A stretch of 34,420 bases of DNA from Massilia psychrophila (lineage in GTDB: Bacteria > Pseudomonadota > Gammaproteobacteria > Burkholderiales > Burkholderiaceae_D), in assembly GCF_002760665.1 (NCBI RefSeq), contig NZ_PDOB01000041.1, forward strand, positions 1 to 34,420, read 5' to 3'. Under the pieces are notes generated by a model. That model worked only from the letters and a program-made list of their open reading frames with translations, was not told where the DNA came from and made no database searches. The translations under genes were made by a program, and so were the position numbers. Positions 16,560 through 26,529 of the stretch are shown piece by piece (position 1 is the stretch's first letter; the number at the start of each line of letters is the position of its first letter).

Positions 16560-18719
16560 ATGTCACGACCACACCTGAAACACTCCCTGATCGCCTTCGC
16601 CGTGATGCAGGCTTTTGCCAGCGCCGCGCCGGCCCAGACCGAAACCAAAGTCGTCGTCACCGGCGCCAGGTCGGCGGCGGGCGAGCGCGCCGGCATCGGC
16701 GGCTTTGCCGACGCGCCGCTGCTGCAGACGCCGGCCTCGATCACCACCATCGACCGCCAGCAGATGCAGGACTTCGGCATTCGCAACAGCACCGAGGCGA
16801 TGAAGTTCGATGCCAGCGTCAGCGACTCCTACAACGCCGTCGGTTACGCCGAGAATTTCTCGATCCGCGGCTTTAACCTCGACAACACCTCGAGCTACCG
16901 CAAGGACGGCATCGCGATCCCGGGCGACACCCAGATCCCGCTCGAGAACAAGGAGCGCATCGAAGTGCTGAAGGGACTGGCCGGCCTGCAGGCAGGCGTC
17001 GCCGCGCCCGGCGGCATCGTCAATTACGTCACCAAGCGTCCGCTTGCCAGCGACCTGCGCTCGGCCACCATCGAGCTGCGCGAGCGCGGCACGCTGTACG
17101 GCTCGGTCGACCTGGGCGGGCGCTTCGCCGACCAGCGCTTCAGCTACCGTATCAACGCCGCCGGCGAAAAGCTGCGCTCGTACGTCAAGGGCGCCGATGG
17201 CGAACGCCAATTCGTCTCCGGCGCCTTCGACTGGCAGGTCACGCCCGACGCGCTGCTGCAGTTCGACGTCGACTACCAGCACAAGTCGCAGCTGACCGCG
17301 CCTGGCTACCAGCTGATCCGCGGTGTCAATCTGCCGACCGGCATCTCGCAGAGCACGTTGCTTAACGACCAGCCGTGGGCCAAACCGGTGGACACCAGAA
17401 GCACTAACGCCGGCCTGCGTTTCGAGTACCGTATCGACGACGCCTGGCAAGCGAGCGTCAGCATCAACCAGCACTGGTTCAAGCGCGACGACTACACCGC
17501 CTTCCCGTACGGCTGCAGCAACGAGGGCGCGGGCTTTTATCCGGGCTACTGCTCGAACGGCGACTACGACGTCTACGATTACCAGAGCGTGGGCGAAAAA
17601 AAATCGCCGTTCGGCGCGCAGGCGATGCTGCAGGGACGATTTGCCACCGGCGCCGTGTTGCACCAGCTCACGCTCGGAACGTCGCTGTTCACCCGCAGCG
17701 ACAAGTCGGGCGATTATGTCTACCAGGGCGTCGGCACCAGCAACATCTACCGCAACGTGGTGGTGCCGTCGAGCGGCAAGCAGACCGGCCCGGTATTCGA
17801 GCGCCGCCGCGAAAACGAGCGCGCGCTGTTCGCCCAGGACATCGCGACGCTGTCGCCGCAAATAAAACTCCATACCGGCCTGCGCTACGTGCAGCTCAAG
17901 CGCGACGAATACACTCCCGGCGACAATCCGGACCAGGCCAATGCGCCGCGCGCCTACGCCCACAGCGACGACAGCTTCGCGCTGCCGAGCGTGGCGCTGG
18001 TGTATAGCCCGCACCAGGACTGGAACGTGTACGGCGCGCTGACCCACGGCCTCGAGCACGGCGCCATCGCGCCGATGGGAACGGACAACCAGAACACGGC
18101 ATTGGCGCCGAGCCGCTCGAAGCAGTTCGAAATCGGCCTCAAGGGTGCGATCGGCAACGACACTACTGTGGCGGCGTCGCTGTTTCAGATCCGCAAGGGC
18201 CACGAATTCACGAAGCTCACCAACGTCGCCACCAACGCCGGCATTTTCGTGCGCGCCGGCGAGCGGACCCACCGCGGCCTCGAACTGTCGGCCAAGGGCG
18301 AAATCGGCGCCGGCCTGCATTACGGCCTGTCGCTGCTGGCCCTGCGTACCGAGCAGCAAGGCACCGGCCAGGCCGACTTCGACGGCAAGCGCGTCACCGA
18401 CGTGCCGAAGCTGCGCTCGAACGCATGGCTGGAATACGCCGTACCGCAGGTGGCCGGCCTGAAGGTCAACGCGGCCTGGCAGTATGCGGGCACAAAAGCG
18501 TTCGACCTGGCCAATACCGTCAATGTGCCCGGTTACCACCTGTTCGACGTCGGCGCTTCGTACAAGGCCCGCCTCGCCGGCGCCACCACCACGCTGCGTT
18601 TCGGCGTGAACAACGTGTTCGACAAGTTCTACTGGCGCGACGTCACGCCGGCGCTCGGCGGCTACCTGCTGACCGGCGCGCCGCGCACTTTGCGCGCCTC
18701 GGCACAGTTCGATTTTTAG
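16560..18719 (+). CDS. TonB-dependent outer-membrane receptor, TPP-regulated
   Basis: This is a 719-residue outer-membrane beta-barrel for energised import. A signal peptide (about residues 1-26, SAAPAQ) is followed by a TonB-box-like stretch ETKVVVTGA and a plug domain. The plug includes TPASITTIDRQQMQDFGI, FSIRGFNLDN, RIEVLKGLAGLQAG and GGIVNYVTKRP. The barrel ends in phenylalanine (ASAQFDF), as outer-membrane proteins do. By sequence alone it resembles receptors annotated for siderophores. The TPP riboswitch upstream points to thiamine or a thiamine precursor as the ligand. ATG 16560 is chosen because the open frame upstream runs through the riboswitch. It converges on the kinase/pnuC pair. 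Confidence 0.9.
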   Translation: MSRPHLKHSLIAFAVMQAFASAAPAQTETKVVVTGARSAAGERAGIGGFADAPLLQTPASITTIDRQQMQDFGIRNSTEAMKFDASVSDSYNAVGYAENFSIRGFNLDNTSSYRKDGIAIPGDTQIPLENKERIEVLKGLAGLQAGVAAPGGIVNYVTKRPLASDLRSATIELRERGTLYGSVDLGGRFADQRFSYRINAAGEKLRSYVKGADGERQFVSGAFDWQVTPDALLQFDVDYQHKSQLTAPGYQLIRGVNLPTGISQSTLLNDQPWAKPVDTRSTNAGLRFEYRIDDAWQASVSINQHWFKRDDYTAFPYGCSNEGAGFYPGYCSNGDYDVYDYQSVGEKKSPFGAQAMLQGRFATGAVLHQLTLGTSLFTRSDKSGDYVYQGVGTSNIYRNVVVPSSGKQTGPVFERRRENERALFAQDIATLSPQIKLHTGLRYVQLKRDEYTPGDNPDQANAPRAYAHSDDSFALPSVALVYSPHQDWNVYGALTHGLEHGAIAPMGTDNQNTALAPSRSKQFEIGLKGAIGNDTTVAASLFQIRKGHEFTKLTNVATNAGIFVRAGERTHRGLELSAKGEIGAGLHYGLSLLALRTEQQGTGQADFDGKRVTDVPKLRSNAWLEYAVPQVAGLKVNAAWQYAGTKAFDLANTVNVPGYHLFDVGASYKARLAGATTTLRFGVNNVFDKFYWRDVTPALGGYLLTGAPRTLRASAQFDF

Positions 18720-18738
18720 CGCAAACGCCGTACTGGAC

Positions 18739-18770
18739 CCGCATCGCGACGCGCAAAGCGTTGCGTGCGG
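18739..18770. terminator. Strong hairpin between convergent genes
   Basis: A long imperfect stem pairs CCGCA and CGCGACGC with GCGTTGCG and TGCGG around a short loop. It lies 20 bp past the receptor stop and 54 bp past the kinase stop on the other strand. No T run is present, so it may aid termination or protect the 3' ends and is not a classical intrinsic terminator. Confidence 0.4.
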
Positions 18771-18823
18771 ACCTTCGGTCGGATAGGTCGACCCGGCAAC
18801 CGCGTTTGTACAACAATCGGGGT

Positions 18824-19369
18824 TCAGCCAGGTGCTGTCTGGAAGCTTTCCAGTATAGCTTCCGCCTGTGCCACCCGCTGTTCCAGGTTGCCGGTCAATA
18901 GCGTAAAGGCGATCGCGCGCCGGTCCAGCTTGTCCAGCAACGCCTGGTGCACTTGCTGGCGCACCGCCTCCGACTCGCGCTGCAGGCCATCGGCCACCCA
19001 CGGCAAATCAGGCGCTGCAACCAGGGTGACGGCGTAATCGTAGTGCCGGTCGAGCGCGGCCAGCGCCGGGTTGACCCGGCCCCAGTACACGCCGCTGTAG
19101 ATCGCCGTCATGAACGGCGTGGTATCGCAAAACAGGAAACCGCGCACCTGGGCGGCGGCGGCATTTTCACGCGCCATCTGGCTCCGGGCGATGCGCAACT
19201 GGTCGGTTTCATACGGCACCCGTTGCTCTGTCTCGACGAATTCGCGCAAGTACTCGGGCACCCACAAGCTGTGGTAGCGCTGCGCCAGTTCGGCCGCCAG
19301 CGTCGACTTTCCGGTCGATTCGGCACCGAGGATGGCGACCCGTGTTACCTGCCGGATCACCGGTTTCAC
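18824..19369 (-). CDS. NadR-like P-loop nucleoside/vitamin kinase
   Basis: This is a 181-residue cytoplasmic kinase related to the ribosylnicotinamide kinase domain of NadR. The Walker A loop is GAESTGKST (about residues 15-23), followed by EYLREFVE, FCDTTPFMTAIYSGVYWG and LPWVADGLQR, which match NadR's kinase part in order. The adenylyltransferase and DNA-binding domains of full NadR are absent. The GTG start at 19369 overlaps the pnuC stop as GTGA, so the two are translationally coupled. In the NAD pathway such a kinase phosphorylates nicotinamide riboside after PnuC uptake. The nearby TPP riboswitch makes thiamine an alternative substrate. The choice cannot be made from sequence alone. Confidence 0.82.
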   Translation of the reverse strand: MKPVIRQVTRVAILGAESTGKSTLAAELAQRYHSLWVPEYLREFVETEQRVPYETDQLRIARSQMARENAAAAQVRGFLFCDTTPFMTAIYSGVYWGRVNPALAALDRHYDYAVTLVAAPDLPWVADGLQRESEAVRQQVHQALLDKLDRRAIAFTLLTGNLEQRVAQAEAILESFQTAPG

Positions 19370-19965
19370 GCCGCGCCGCCTTGCGCGGCGCGGCGCCAGG
19401 TGCGCAGGCCGATGACGGCCATCACGACGAACAGGGCATACAGGATGGCGGTCAGCACCAGGTTCTTGTACAGGTACAGGCCGACATACAAGATGTCGAC
19501 GGCGATCCAGACATGCCAGTTCTCGACCTTCTTGCGCGACAGCAGCACCTGGCCGACCAGGCTGCCGGCGGTCAGGAAGCCATCCGCATGCGGCACGTCG
19601 GTATCGGTCCAGGTTTTCAGGAAATACGCCAGCAGCACGAAGCCGACTGCCCAGCCGGCCAGCGACATGCGCCACCCGGCGCCGTCCAGGCGCGTCACTT
19701 GCAAGGCGCCGTGCGCGGCACCGCCGCGCAGCCAGCTGTGCCAGCCCCACACCGACACCACGATAAAGACCACCTGCAGCGCCATGTCGCCGTACAGGCG
19801 GGAGCGGTAGAACACCACGCTGTACGCGGCCGACGAGACGATCGCGAACAGCCACGCCCAGTGATTCCGGCGGATGTTGAGCAGCACGGTGAGTACCGAC
19901 AGGACGAACGAGACCAGTTCAAGCGGGGTGGCGGCAAGGCCAAACAGGGATACGGGATCGTTCAT
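19366..19965 (-). CDS. pnuC: PnuC-family vitamin transporter
   Basis: This 199-residue inner-membrane protein has about six or seven hydrophobic segments. Family landmarks are NIRRNHWAWLFAIVSS, LYGDMALQVVFIVVSVWGWHSW and KKVENWHVWIAVDILYVGLYLYK. The tryptophan-rich motifs line the substrate site in PnuC transporters. Members carry nicotinamide riboside (PnuC), thiamine (PnuT) or other vitamins by facilitated diffusion, with a kinase trapping the substrate. ATG 19965 was chosen, although its ribosome-binding site is weak. A TTG at 19971 is also in frame. The stop overlaps the kinase start. No riboswitch is visible upstream on this strand. Confidence 0.85.
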   Translation of the reverse strand: MNDPVSLFGLAATPLELVSFVLSVLTVLLNIRRNHWAWLFAIVSSAAYSVVFYRSRLYGDMALQVVFIVVSVWGWHSWLRGGAAHGALQVTRLDGAGWRMSLAGWAVGFVLLAYFLKTWTDTDVPHADGFLTAGSLVGQVLLSRKKVENWHVWIAVDILYVGLYLYKNLVLTAILYALFVVMAVIGLRTWRRAAQGGAA

Positions 19966-20209
19966 CGGCAATCAGTGAGGGGTAGTGCGCGAGGGTCAGT
20001 CGGCGAGGTGGGTCGGACGGAGACAGTCGGAACTTGCCGGCGGCAAAAGCGGAGGGCCTCGGCGGCGCGATGGTCAGGCGGAGTCATGAGCGCAACAAGT
20101 ATGCGGCATGCGGGGCGATCATGCAATCCGAATAAGTGTCGCAGTGTTACCCCTCCAATATCAGGGGGCGTGAGGCCGCGGCGCCGGCAAAGGAAATGCA
20201 CACCCGGCG
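19966..20209. other. Intergenic region upstream of pnuC
   Basis: This is about 244 bp between pnuC and the S46 peptidase terminator. I found no convincing promoter, riboswitch or gene in it. In particular the THI-element core seen at 16431-16450 is not repeated on the minus strand. Confidence 0.4.
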
Positions 20210-20241
20210 AAAAAAGCCGCAACAGCAGTTGCGGCTTTTTT
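20210..20241 (-). terminator. Rho-independent terminator of the S46 peptidase gene
   Basis: A 13-base perfect stem AAAAAAGCCGCAA (20210-20222) pairs with TTGCGGCTTTTTT (20229-20241) around CAGCAG. It lies 25 bp past the peptidase stop on the minus strand and ends in a T run. Confidence 0.9.
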
Positions 20242-20266
20242 CTTCTCAACCCATGCTCTCCTGGTG

Positions 20267-22408
<2,142 letters not shown>

Positions 22409-22442
22409 GATGAAGTCCCCTGATTAAAAAAGGCAGGCGGCG

Positions 22443-22471
22443 AGTATATCGCTGTTGGGAACGGCTGGAAA
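22443..22471 (-). promoter_or_regulatory. Sigma-70 promoter of the S46 peptidase gene
   Basis: On the minus strand TTTCCA (22466-22471) and TATACT (22443-22448) are 17 bases apart, giving a leader of about 27 nt before the TTG start. Confidence 0.55.
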
Positions 22472-22502
22472 TTCTTATTTATGGACGTATTTACGCCCCC
22501 AG

Positions 22503-23453
22503 CTATTGCCCCGCCCGCAGCAGCAGCTGGTAGATGTCGGGGTAGTCGGCGCGCACCAGGTTTGCCGCCCTGCCCGCCAGGCTGCGCGGGTCGCTGTGGT
22601 GCAACACTTCCATCCCGCCCACGCCGGCAACGACGCCATTTCTTCCGATGCCGCCGCCGCCCCGGGCTAGCGGGCCGGCGCTGGCGACATAGCGAGCGCA
22701 GAGCGCGCGGCGCGCACCCGCCACGCCGCTTGTCGGCAGGCTGCCGTGGATCGTCATCGCGCTCCACAGCAACAGGTCGCCTTGTTCGAGCATGGGCGCG
22801 GCCTGGCGCAGTGGGCCGATGTTTCGCGCAACTTCGGCGACATCGGCCATCGCTTGTGTGCTGTGCGAACAGTCCGGGTCGCGGCCCTGGCGGTCGGTCG
22901 GCGGGCGCAGATGGCTGCGCGGCAGCACGTAAAACCGGCCGGCCCCACGCGCAATATGTTCGACCGCAATCGAGGCGCCGATCATCGCATCGAACCGGAT
23001 GGCGTCGATGAAGCGCCCGTCCCGCCGGGCCCACGGGAAACCGTTGGCGTCGAAATACATGCTGTCGACCAGGCGCGCGGGCGCGCCAAGCAGGGTTTCG
23101 ACCGCGCGCCGCAGCACGGCGTCGGTCAGCAGCGCAAGTGCGGCGGCCCTGAACTGCGGATAGCGCCGCGGGCACAGGTCTTGCAGGCCGAGGATCGGGT
23201 GCTGCATGTGGCCGGCTTCGGTGTAGGCGTGCGGCGCGTAGCGCGACGGCGCCTGGCGCAGGAACAGCGCGCGGTGATCGAGGTGGACTTCCTTGAGGAA
23301 GCCGTCGACCGCCTCCGCGCAAACGGCCGGCGGCAAGGCGCCGCGCACGACGACATAGCCTTCGCGCTCGAAGTAATCGCGGAAGGCACTGGTATCGGCC
23401 AGCGGCGGATGGGCCTCGTCGGCGGGATCGGCGGTGGCGGTGTCGGTGTGCAT
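22503..23453 (-). CDS. Phytanoyl-CoA dioxygenase (PhyH)-like protein
   Basis: This is a 316-residue protein with the fold pattern of PhyH-type Fe(II)/2-oxoglutarate oxygenases. It has FRDYFEREGYVVVRGALPP near the N-terminus, SIAVEHIARGAGRFYVLPRSHL in the core, and QGDLLLWSAMTIHGSLP, which supplies the distal histidine. Family enzymes bind iron through HxD and a distal His. The expected HxD position reads RRD in ARRDGRF by eye alignment, so the first iron ligand may be missing. ATG 23453 is preceded by GGAGG at five bases. There is no signal peptide. It lies upstream of the S46 gene on the same strand, which has a separate promoter. The substrate is unknown. Confidence 0.78.
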   Translation of the reverse strand: MHTDTATADPADEAHPPLADTSAFRDYFEREGYVVVRGALPPAVCAEAVDGFLKEVHLDHRALFLRQAPSRYAPHAYTEAGHMQHPILGLQDLCPRRYPQFRAAALALLTDAVLRRAVETLLGAPARLVDSMYFDANGFPWARRDGRFIDAIRFDAMIGASIAVEHIARGAGRFYVLPRSHLRPPTDRQGRDPDCSHSTQAMADVAEVARNIGPLRQAAPMLEQGDLLLWSAMTIHGSLPTSGVAGARRALCARYVASAGPLARGGGGIGRNGVVAGVGGMEVLHHSDPRSLAGRAANLVRADYPDIYQLLLRAGQ

Positions 23454-23548
23454 CAATCCTCCGGCATTGGACGTGAAACGTGGAAGTCAATTCTAGAAGC
23501 GAACCACGCCACGTTGCTGAGGCCTATCAACGTGCGTCGGCGAACCAG

Positions 23549-23564
23549 TGCCCGGATCCGGACA
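23549..23564. promoter_or_regulatory. Palindrome, possible sigma-54 activator site
   Basis: TGCCCGGATCCGGACA is a 16-bp palindrome with one mismatched pair. It ends 30 bp before the -24 element of the sigma-54 promoter. Such sites bind NtrC-type activators, although they usually lie 80-150 bp upstream, so the role is uncertain. Confidence 0.4.
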
Positions 23565-23594
23565 CCGGGTTTCAGCAGTCCCCGGGCAAGAACG

Positions 23595-23611
23595 TTGGCA
23601 CGGCGATTGCT
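23595..23611 (+). promoter_or_regulatory. Sigma-54 (RpoN) promoter
   Basis: TTGGCACGGCGATTGCT matches the full consensus YTGGCACGrNNNTTGCW, with GG of the -24 and GC of the -12 elements correctly spaced. It points toward the decayed adaptor gene starting at 23651, giving a leader of about 30 nt. Confidence 0.8.
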
Positions 23612-23650
23612 AAGGCTATAGCCACCAGCAACCAATTCCCGCCCTCACCC

Positions 23651-23940
23651 ATGGATCAAGCTATCAGTCAACCCGCCATCGACCGCCGCCGCCGCTTCAA
23701 GCTCATCGCCTGACCCTGGAGATGGGACAGAAGCGCAAGCAGCTGCAAAGCAGCATTCAATTGCTGGAGATGGATCTGCAGGCCACGCAAGTAAAATGGC
23801 AGCGTTTCCAGACCCTGCGCAAAAGCGGCGCGGTGTCGGGCGAGGATATGCTCACGGCCGAACTGAACGTGAAGCGCACCGAGATACAGCTGCGCCAGCA
23901 GCGCGAACTGATCGAGGGCGGCCGGCGCGCCCGGTTCGCC
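23651..23940 (+). pseudogene. Efflux periplasmic adaptor (HlyD-like) remnant
   Basis: From ATG 23651 the frame reads MDQAISQPAIDRRRRFKLIA and stops at 23711. This looks like the cytoplasmic N-terminus of a membrane-fusion protein just before its transmembrane segment. Overlapping in another frame, from about 23707, comes RLTLEMGQKRKQLQ and a coiled-coil rich in Q, R and E up to RQQRELIE (about 23920). This resembles the helical hairpin of adaptors that serve ABC or RND efflux pumps. The membrane segment and first barrel half (about 90 residues by expectation) are deleted at roughly 23700-23710, and the C-terminal half is gone. The family is recalled, not searched. Confidence 0.6.
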
Positions 23941-23990
23941 GGCATGCTGACGGCGCTGACATCGGAAAACGTTCCGGCTGCGCGCTGCCG

Positions 23991-25040
23991 CTATTTTGTC
24001 AAGGCAGGTCCGGCGTACTTCATCAACAGCCCTTTCGGCCCGACCGCCCAGCCGATGGCCGGCGTCGCGAAGCCGACCGTGTTGACCGGCGTGCGGTCAA
24101 GCACCTTCCAGGTCCGGCCGGCGTCCACCGAATACCCCGAGCCGGCCAGCCCCGCCGCCACAAAACCGGCCGGCACGCCCGGCACCGGCACCACCACCGA
24201 CATGTAGCCGCCCGGCAGGATACCCGCCGCTGTCCAGGTGGCGCCGCCGTCTTCGCTGCGGGCGCCGTTGATGGCGGCCAGCGCCGGCTCCTTGTAGTCG
24301 CCGCCGGCGGCGAAGCCGACGCGCGGGTTGGCAAACGCGACCGAGAACGCCCCGCGTGCCGGCGCACCGGCGGGAATCGGCAGCGACTTCACGTGCCAGG
24401 TGGCGCCGCGGTCGGAAGAGTGGAAAACACGCGAAGATTGCGCGCCGCCAGTGACGATCCAGGCATCAACCGGCCCCGCCACCGTCAGCGCGCTGCCGCT
24501 GGCGGCAAAGGCGCCCTCGTTTTCCAGCGCATCCAGGCCGCTGCCTTCGCGCTGGCGCCAGGTGGCGCCGCCGTCGGCGCTGACGTAGACTTGAAAGCGC
24601 CCCTCGACCGGATCGCCGAAGACGATGCCGTTATCACGGTCCCAGAACGCCATCGCGTCCCAGAAGCCTTCGGCGAAAGCGTTCGTCGCCAGCAGGCGCC
24701 AGGAAACGCCGCCGTTGTCGGTGCGGTAGATGCGCGACGCCGCGCCGGGACCTGCACTCATCACCAAAGCGGACTTGGCGTCGATGCCGTGGATGTCGCG
24801 AAAGTCGAGCGTGTCGGCGCCGGCCACCTGGATTGCCTGCCAGTGGACGCCGTCGACCGTGCGCAGCACGGTGCCCTTCGCGCCGCTGGCCCAGGCTACC
24901 GTTTCGCTGACGACCGACAGGCCGCGCAGCTCAGCGGTCACGCCGCTGTTTTCAAGCCGCCAGGCCTGCTGGGCAAAGGCGGAGCTCGCCGCAAAAACAA
25001 GCGTCAGGGACAGTGAAACGCGAAACAGTGTGCGGCGCAT
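23991..25040 (-). CDS. Exported Ycf48/BNR-repeat beta-propeller protein
   Basis: This is a 349-residue secreted or periplasmic protein with a signal peptide (MRRTLFRVSLSLTLVFAASSAFAQ, about 1-24). It has repeated propeller motifs of the Asp-box type: RTDNGGVSW, SADGGATW, SSDRGATW, SEDGGATW and SVDAGRTW. The arrangement is that of Ycf48-related proteins, also annotated as sialidase-like or oxidoreductase. In phototrophs Ycf48 helps photosystem II assembly, which cannot be its job here. ATG 25040 is chosen as it begins the signal peptide. It lies 67 bp downstream of the outer-membrane efflux gene on the same strand and could be the last gene of that operon. The function is unknown. Confidence 0.8.
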   Translation of the reverse strand: MRRTLFRVSLSLTLVFAASSAFAQQAWRLENSGVTAELRGLSVVSETVAWASGAKGTVLRTVDGVHWQAIQVAGADTLDFRDIHGIDAKSALVMSAGPGAASRIYRTDNGGVSWRLLATNAFAEGFWDAMAFWDRDNGIVFGDPVEGRFQVYVSADGGATWRQREGSGLDALENEGAFAASGSALTVAGPVDAWIVTGGAQSSRVFHSSDRGATWHVKSLPIPAGAPARGAFSVAFANPRVGFAAGGDYKEPALAAINGARSEDGGATWTAAGILPGGYMSVVVPVPGVPAGFVAAGLAGSGYSVDAGRTWKVLDRTPVNTVGFATPAIGWAVGPKGLLMKYAGPALTK

Positions 25041-25107
25041 GGCTGGCTTTTTGAGTTGTTGGCAATGCCCGATGATACATGCCCGGTGCCACAAAAAACC
25101 AGCCAGC

Positions 25108-26529
25108 TCACGGCGCCGTATGCCAGCCGCCGCCGAGTGCCTGGATCAGCGCCACCGCCGTTGTTTGGCGGTCGGCCTCGGCCTGCACCAGCGCGCGCCG
25201 CGCCGACAGCGCCGTTGCCTGCGCCTGCACCACCTCGGTGTAGCTCACCCGCCCGGCCGTGTAGCGATTCAGGATCTGCACCTCGACCTGGTTGGCGGCC
25301 TCCGTCGCCTGGCGCAGCAACACAGTTTGCCGCGCCAGCACCCCTGAAGCCGCGAGCTGGTCTTCGACGTCGGCGAAGGCGCCCAGCACCGTCTGGCGGT
25401 AGCGCGCGCTCGCCTCCTGCTGCTGCGCCTCGGCGATCGCCACGCCGGCGCGGGTGGCGCCGGCATTAAAAACCGTTTGCGCCGCCGACAGGCCGAGCGA
25501 CCATACCGCGGTCGAGACGCTGAACAAATTCGATACGCTGCTGCCGCCCGTGCCGTAGGATCCCGACAAGCCGATGTTCGGGTACCAGGCCGCGCGCGCG
25601 ACGCCGATCTGCGCGTTGGCGGCGGCCACCCGCCGTTCGGCCGCGGCGATGTCGGGACGGCGCTGCAGCAGCGCCGACGGCACCCCGGCGGGTACTACGG
25701 GAATGTTGGCCTGCCACGGCGCTTGCGCCAGCGCGAAGTCGGCCGGCGCCTTGCCCAGCAAGACCGCGATGGCATGCTCGAGCCGGGCGCGCTGGCGCGC
25801 CAGCGAAAGGTCGTCGCTTTGGGCGTTGGCCAGCTGGGTCTGGGCCTGCAGCACGTCGGACTTGGCGGCGATGCCGGCATCGAAACGGTTGCCGGTGATG
25901 GTCAGCACCCGTTGGAATCCTTCGATGGTCCTGGCCAAAAGTTCGCGCTGGGCGTCGGTCTGGCGCAGCGTGAAGTAATTGATCGCCAGTTCGCCCTGGG
26001 CCGACAGGCGCGCTGCGGCCAGGTCGGCCGCGCTGGCCGCAGCGCTGGCGTTGGCGCTATTGACGCCGGCGCCCAGCCGGTTCCAGATGTCCGGCTCCCA
26101 TGTGCTGCCGATCGAGAGGCGGTAGCGTTGGTCGGATGAGGCGCCGACAGCGCCGGCGCCGCCCGACTTGTCGGCGCCGCCACTGAAGCCCACCGCCGGT
26201 AACAGCGACGAGCGCCGTTGCTGCACCAGTGCGCGCGCCTGCGCATACGAAGCCACCGCTTGCGCGACGTTCTGGTTCGACACCTCGACACTGGCGGCCA
26301 GGTTGTTCAGCAGCGGGTCGCCGAACAGCGTCCACCACGGCCCGCGCTCAAGCAGGTCGGCGGGCGCCGCCGGCGCCCACGGGCCGGCTTCCTTGAATGC
26401 CAGCGGCTGCGCGATGGCGGGGACGTGATAGGCGGGGCCGACCGCGCAGCCGCCAAGGAAGCCAACGGCGAGCAGGCAGGCAGCGCCGATGGCGTGACGT
26501 GGCGGTTTTGGCATCAATGAAAATCTCAT
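25108..26529 (-). CDS. Outer-membrane efflux lipoprotein (NodT/OprM family)
   Basis: This 473-residue outer-membrane factor of an RND pump has a lipoprotein signal with lipobox LGGC (about residues 25-28). WWTLFGDPLLNNLAASV and two TolC-type repeats of long alpha-helices follow (LPAVGFSGG and YPNIGLSGSYG mark the beta-strand entries). It forms the trimeric exit duct through the outer membrane. ATG 26529 overlaps the stop of the upstream RND permease as ATGA (26526-26529), so it belongs to the same operon and is translationally coupled. Confidence 0.93.
   Translation of the reverse strand: MRFSLMPKPPRHAIGAACLLAVGFLGGCAVGPAYHVPAIAQPLAFKEAGPWAPAAPADLLERGPWWTLFGDPLLNNLAASVEVSNQNVAQAVASYAQARALVQQRRSSLLPAVGFSGGADKSGGAGAVGASSDQRYRLSIGSTWEPDIWNRLGAGVNSANASAAASAADLAAARLSAQGELAINYFTLRQTDAQRELLARTIEGFQRVLTITGNRFDAGIAAKSDVLQAQTQLANAQSDDLSLARQRARLEHAIAVLLGKAPADFALAQAPWQANIPVVPAGVPSALLQRRPDIAAAERRVAAANAQIGVARAAWYPNIGLSGSYGTGGSSVSNLFSVSTAVWSLGLSAAQTVFNAGATRAGVAIAEAQQQEASARYRQTVLGAFADVEDQLAASGVLARQTVLLRQATEAANQVEVQILNRYTAGRVSYTEVVQAQATALSARRALVQAEADRQTTAVALIQALGGGWHTAP

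Noticed and set aside
16563-19001. An 812-codon open frame on the minus strand
   Set aside because: It is the antisense shadow of the TonB-dependent receptor gene, which has clear family motifs, a riboswitch and a signal peptide.
19966-20209. A second TPP riboswitch before pnuC
   Set aside because: I looked for the CTGATCTGGATAATGCC core and P1 on the minus strand and did not find them.
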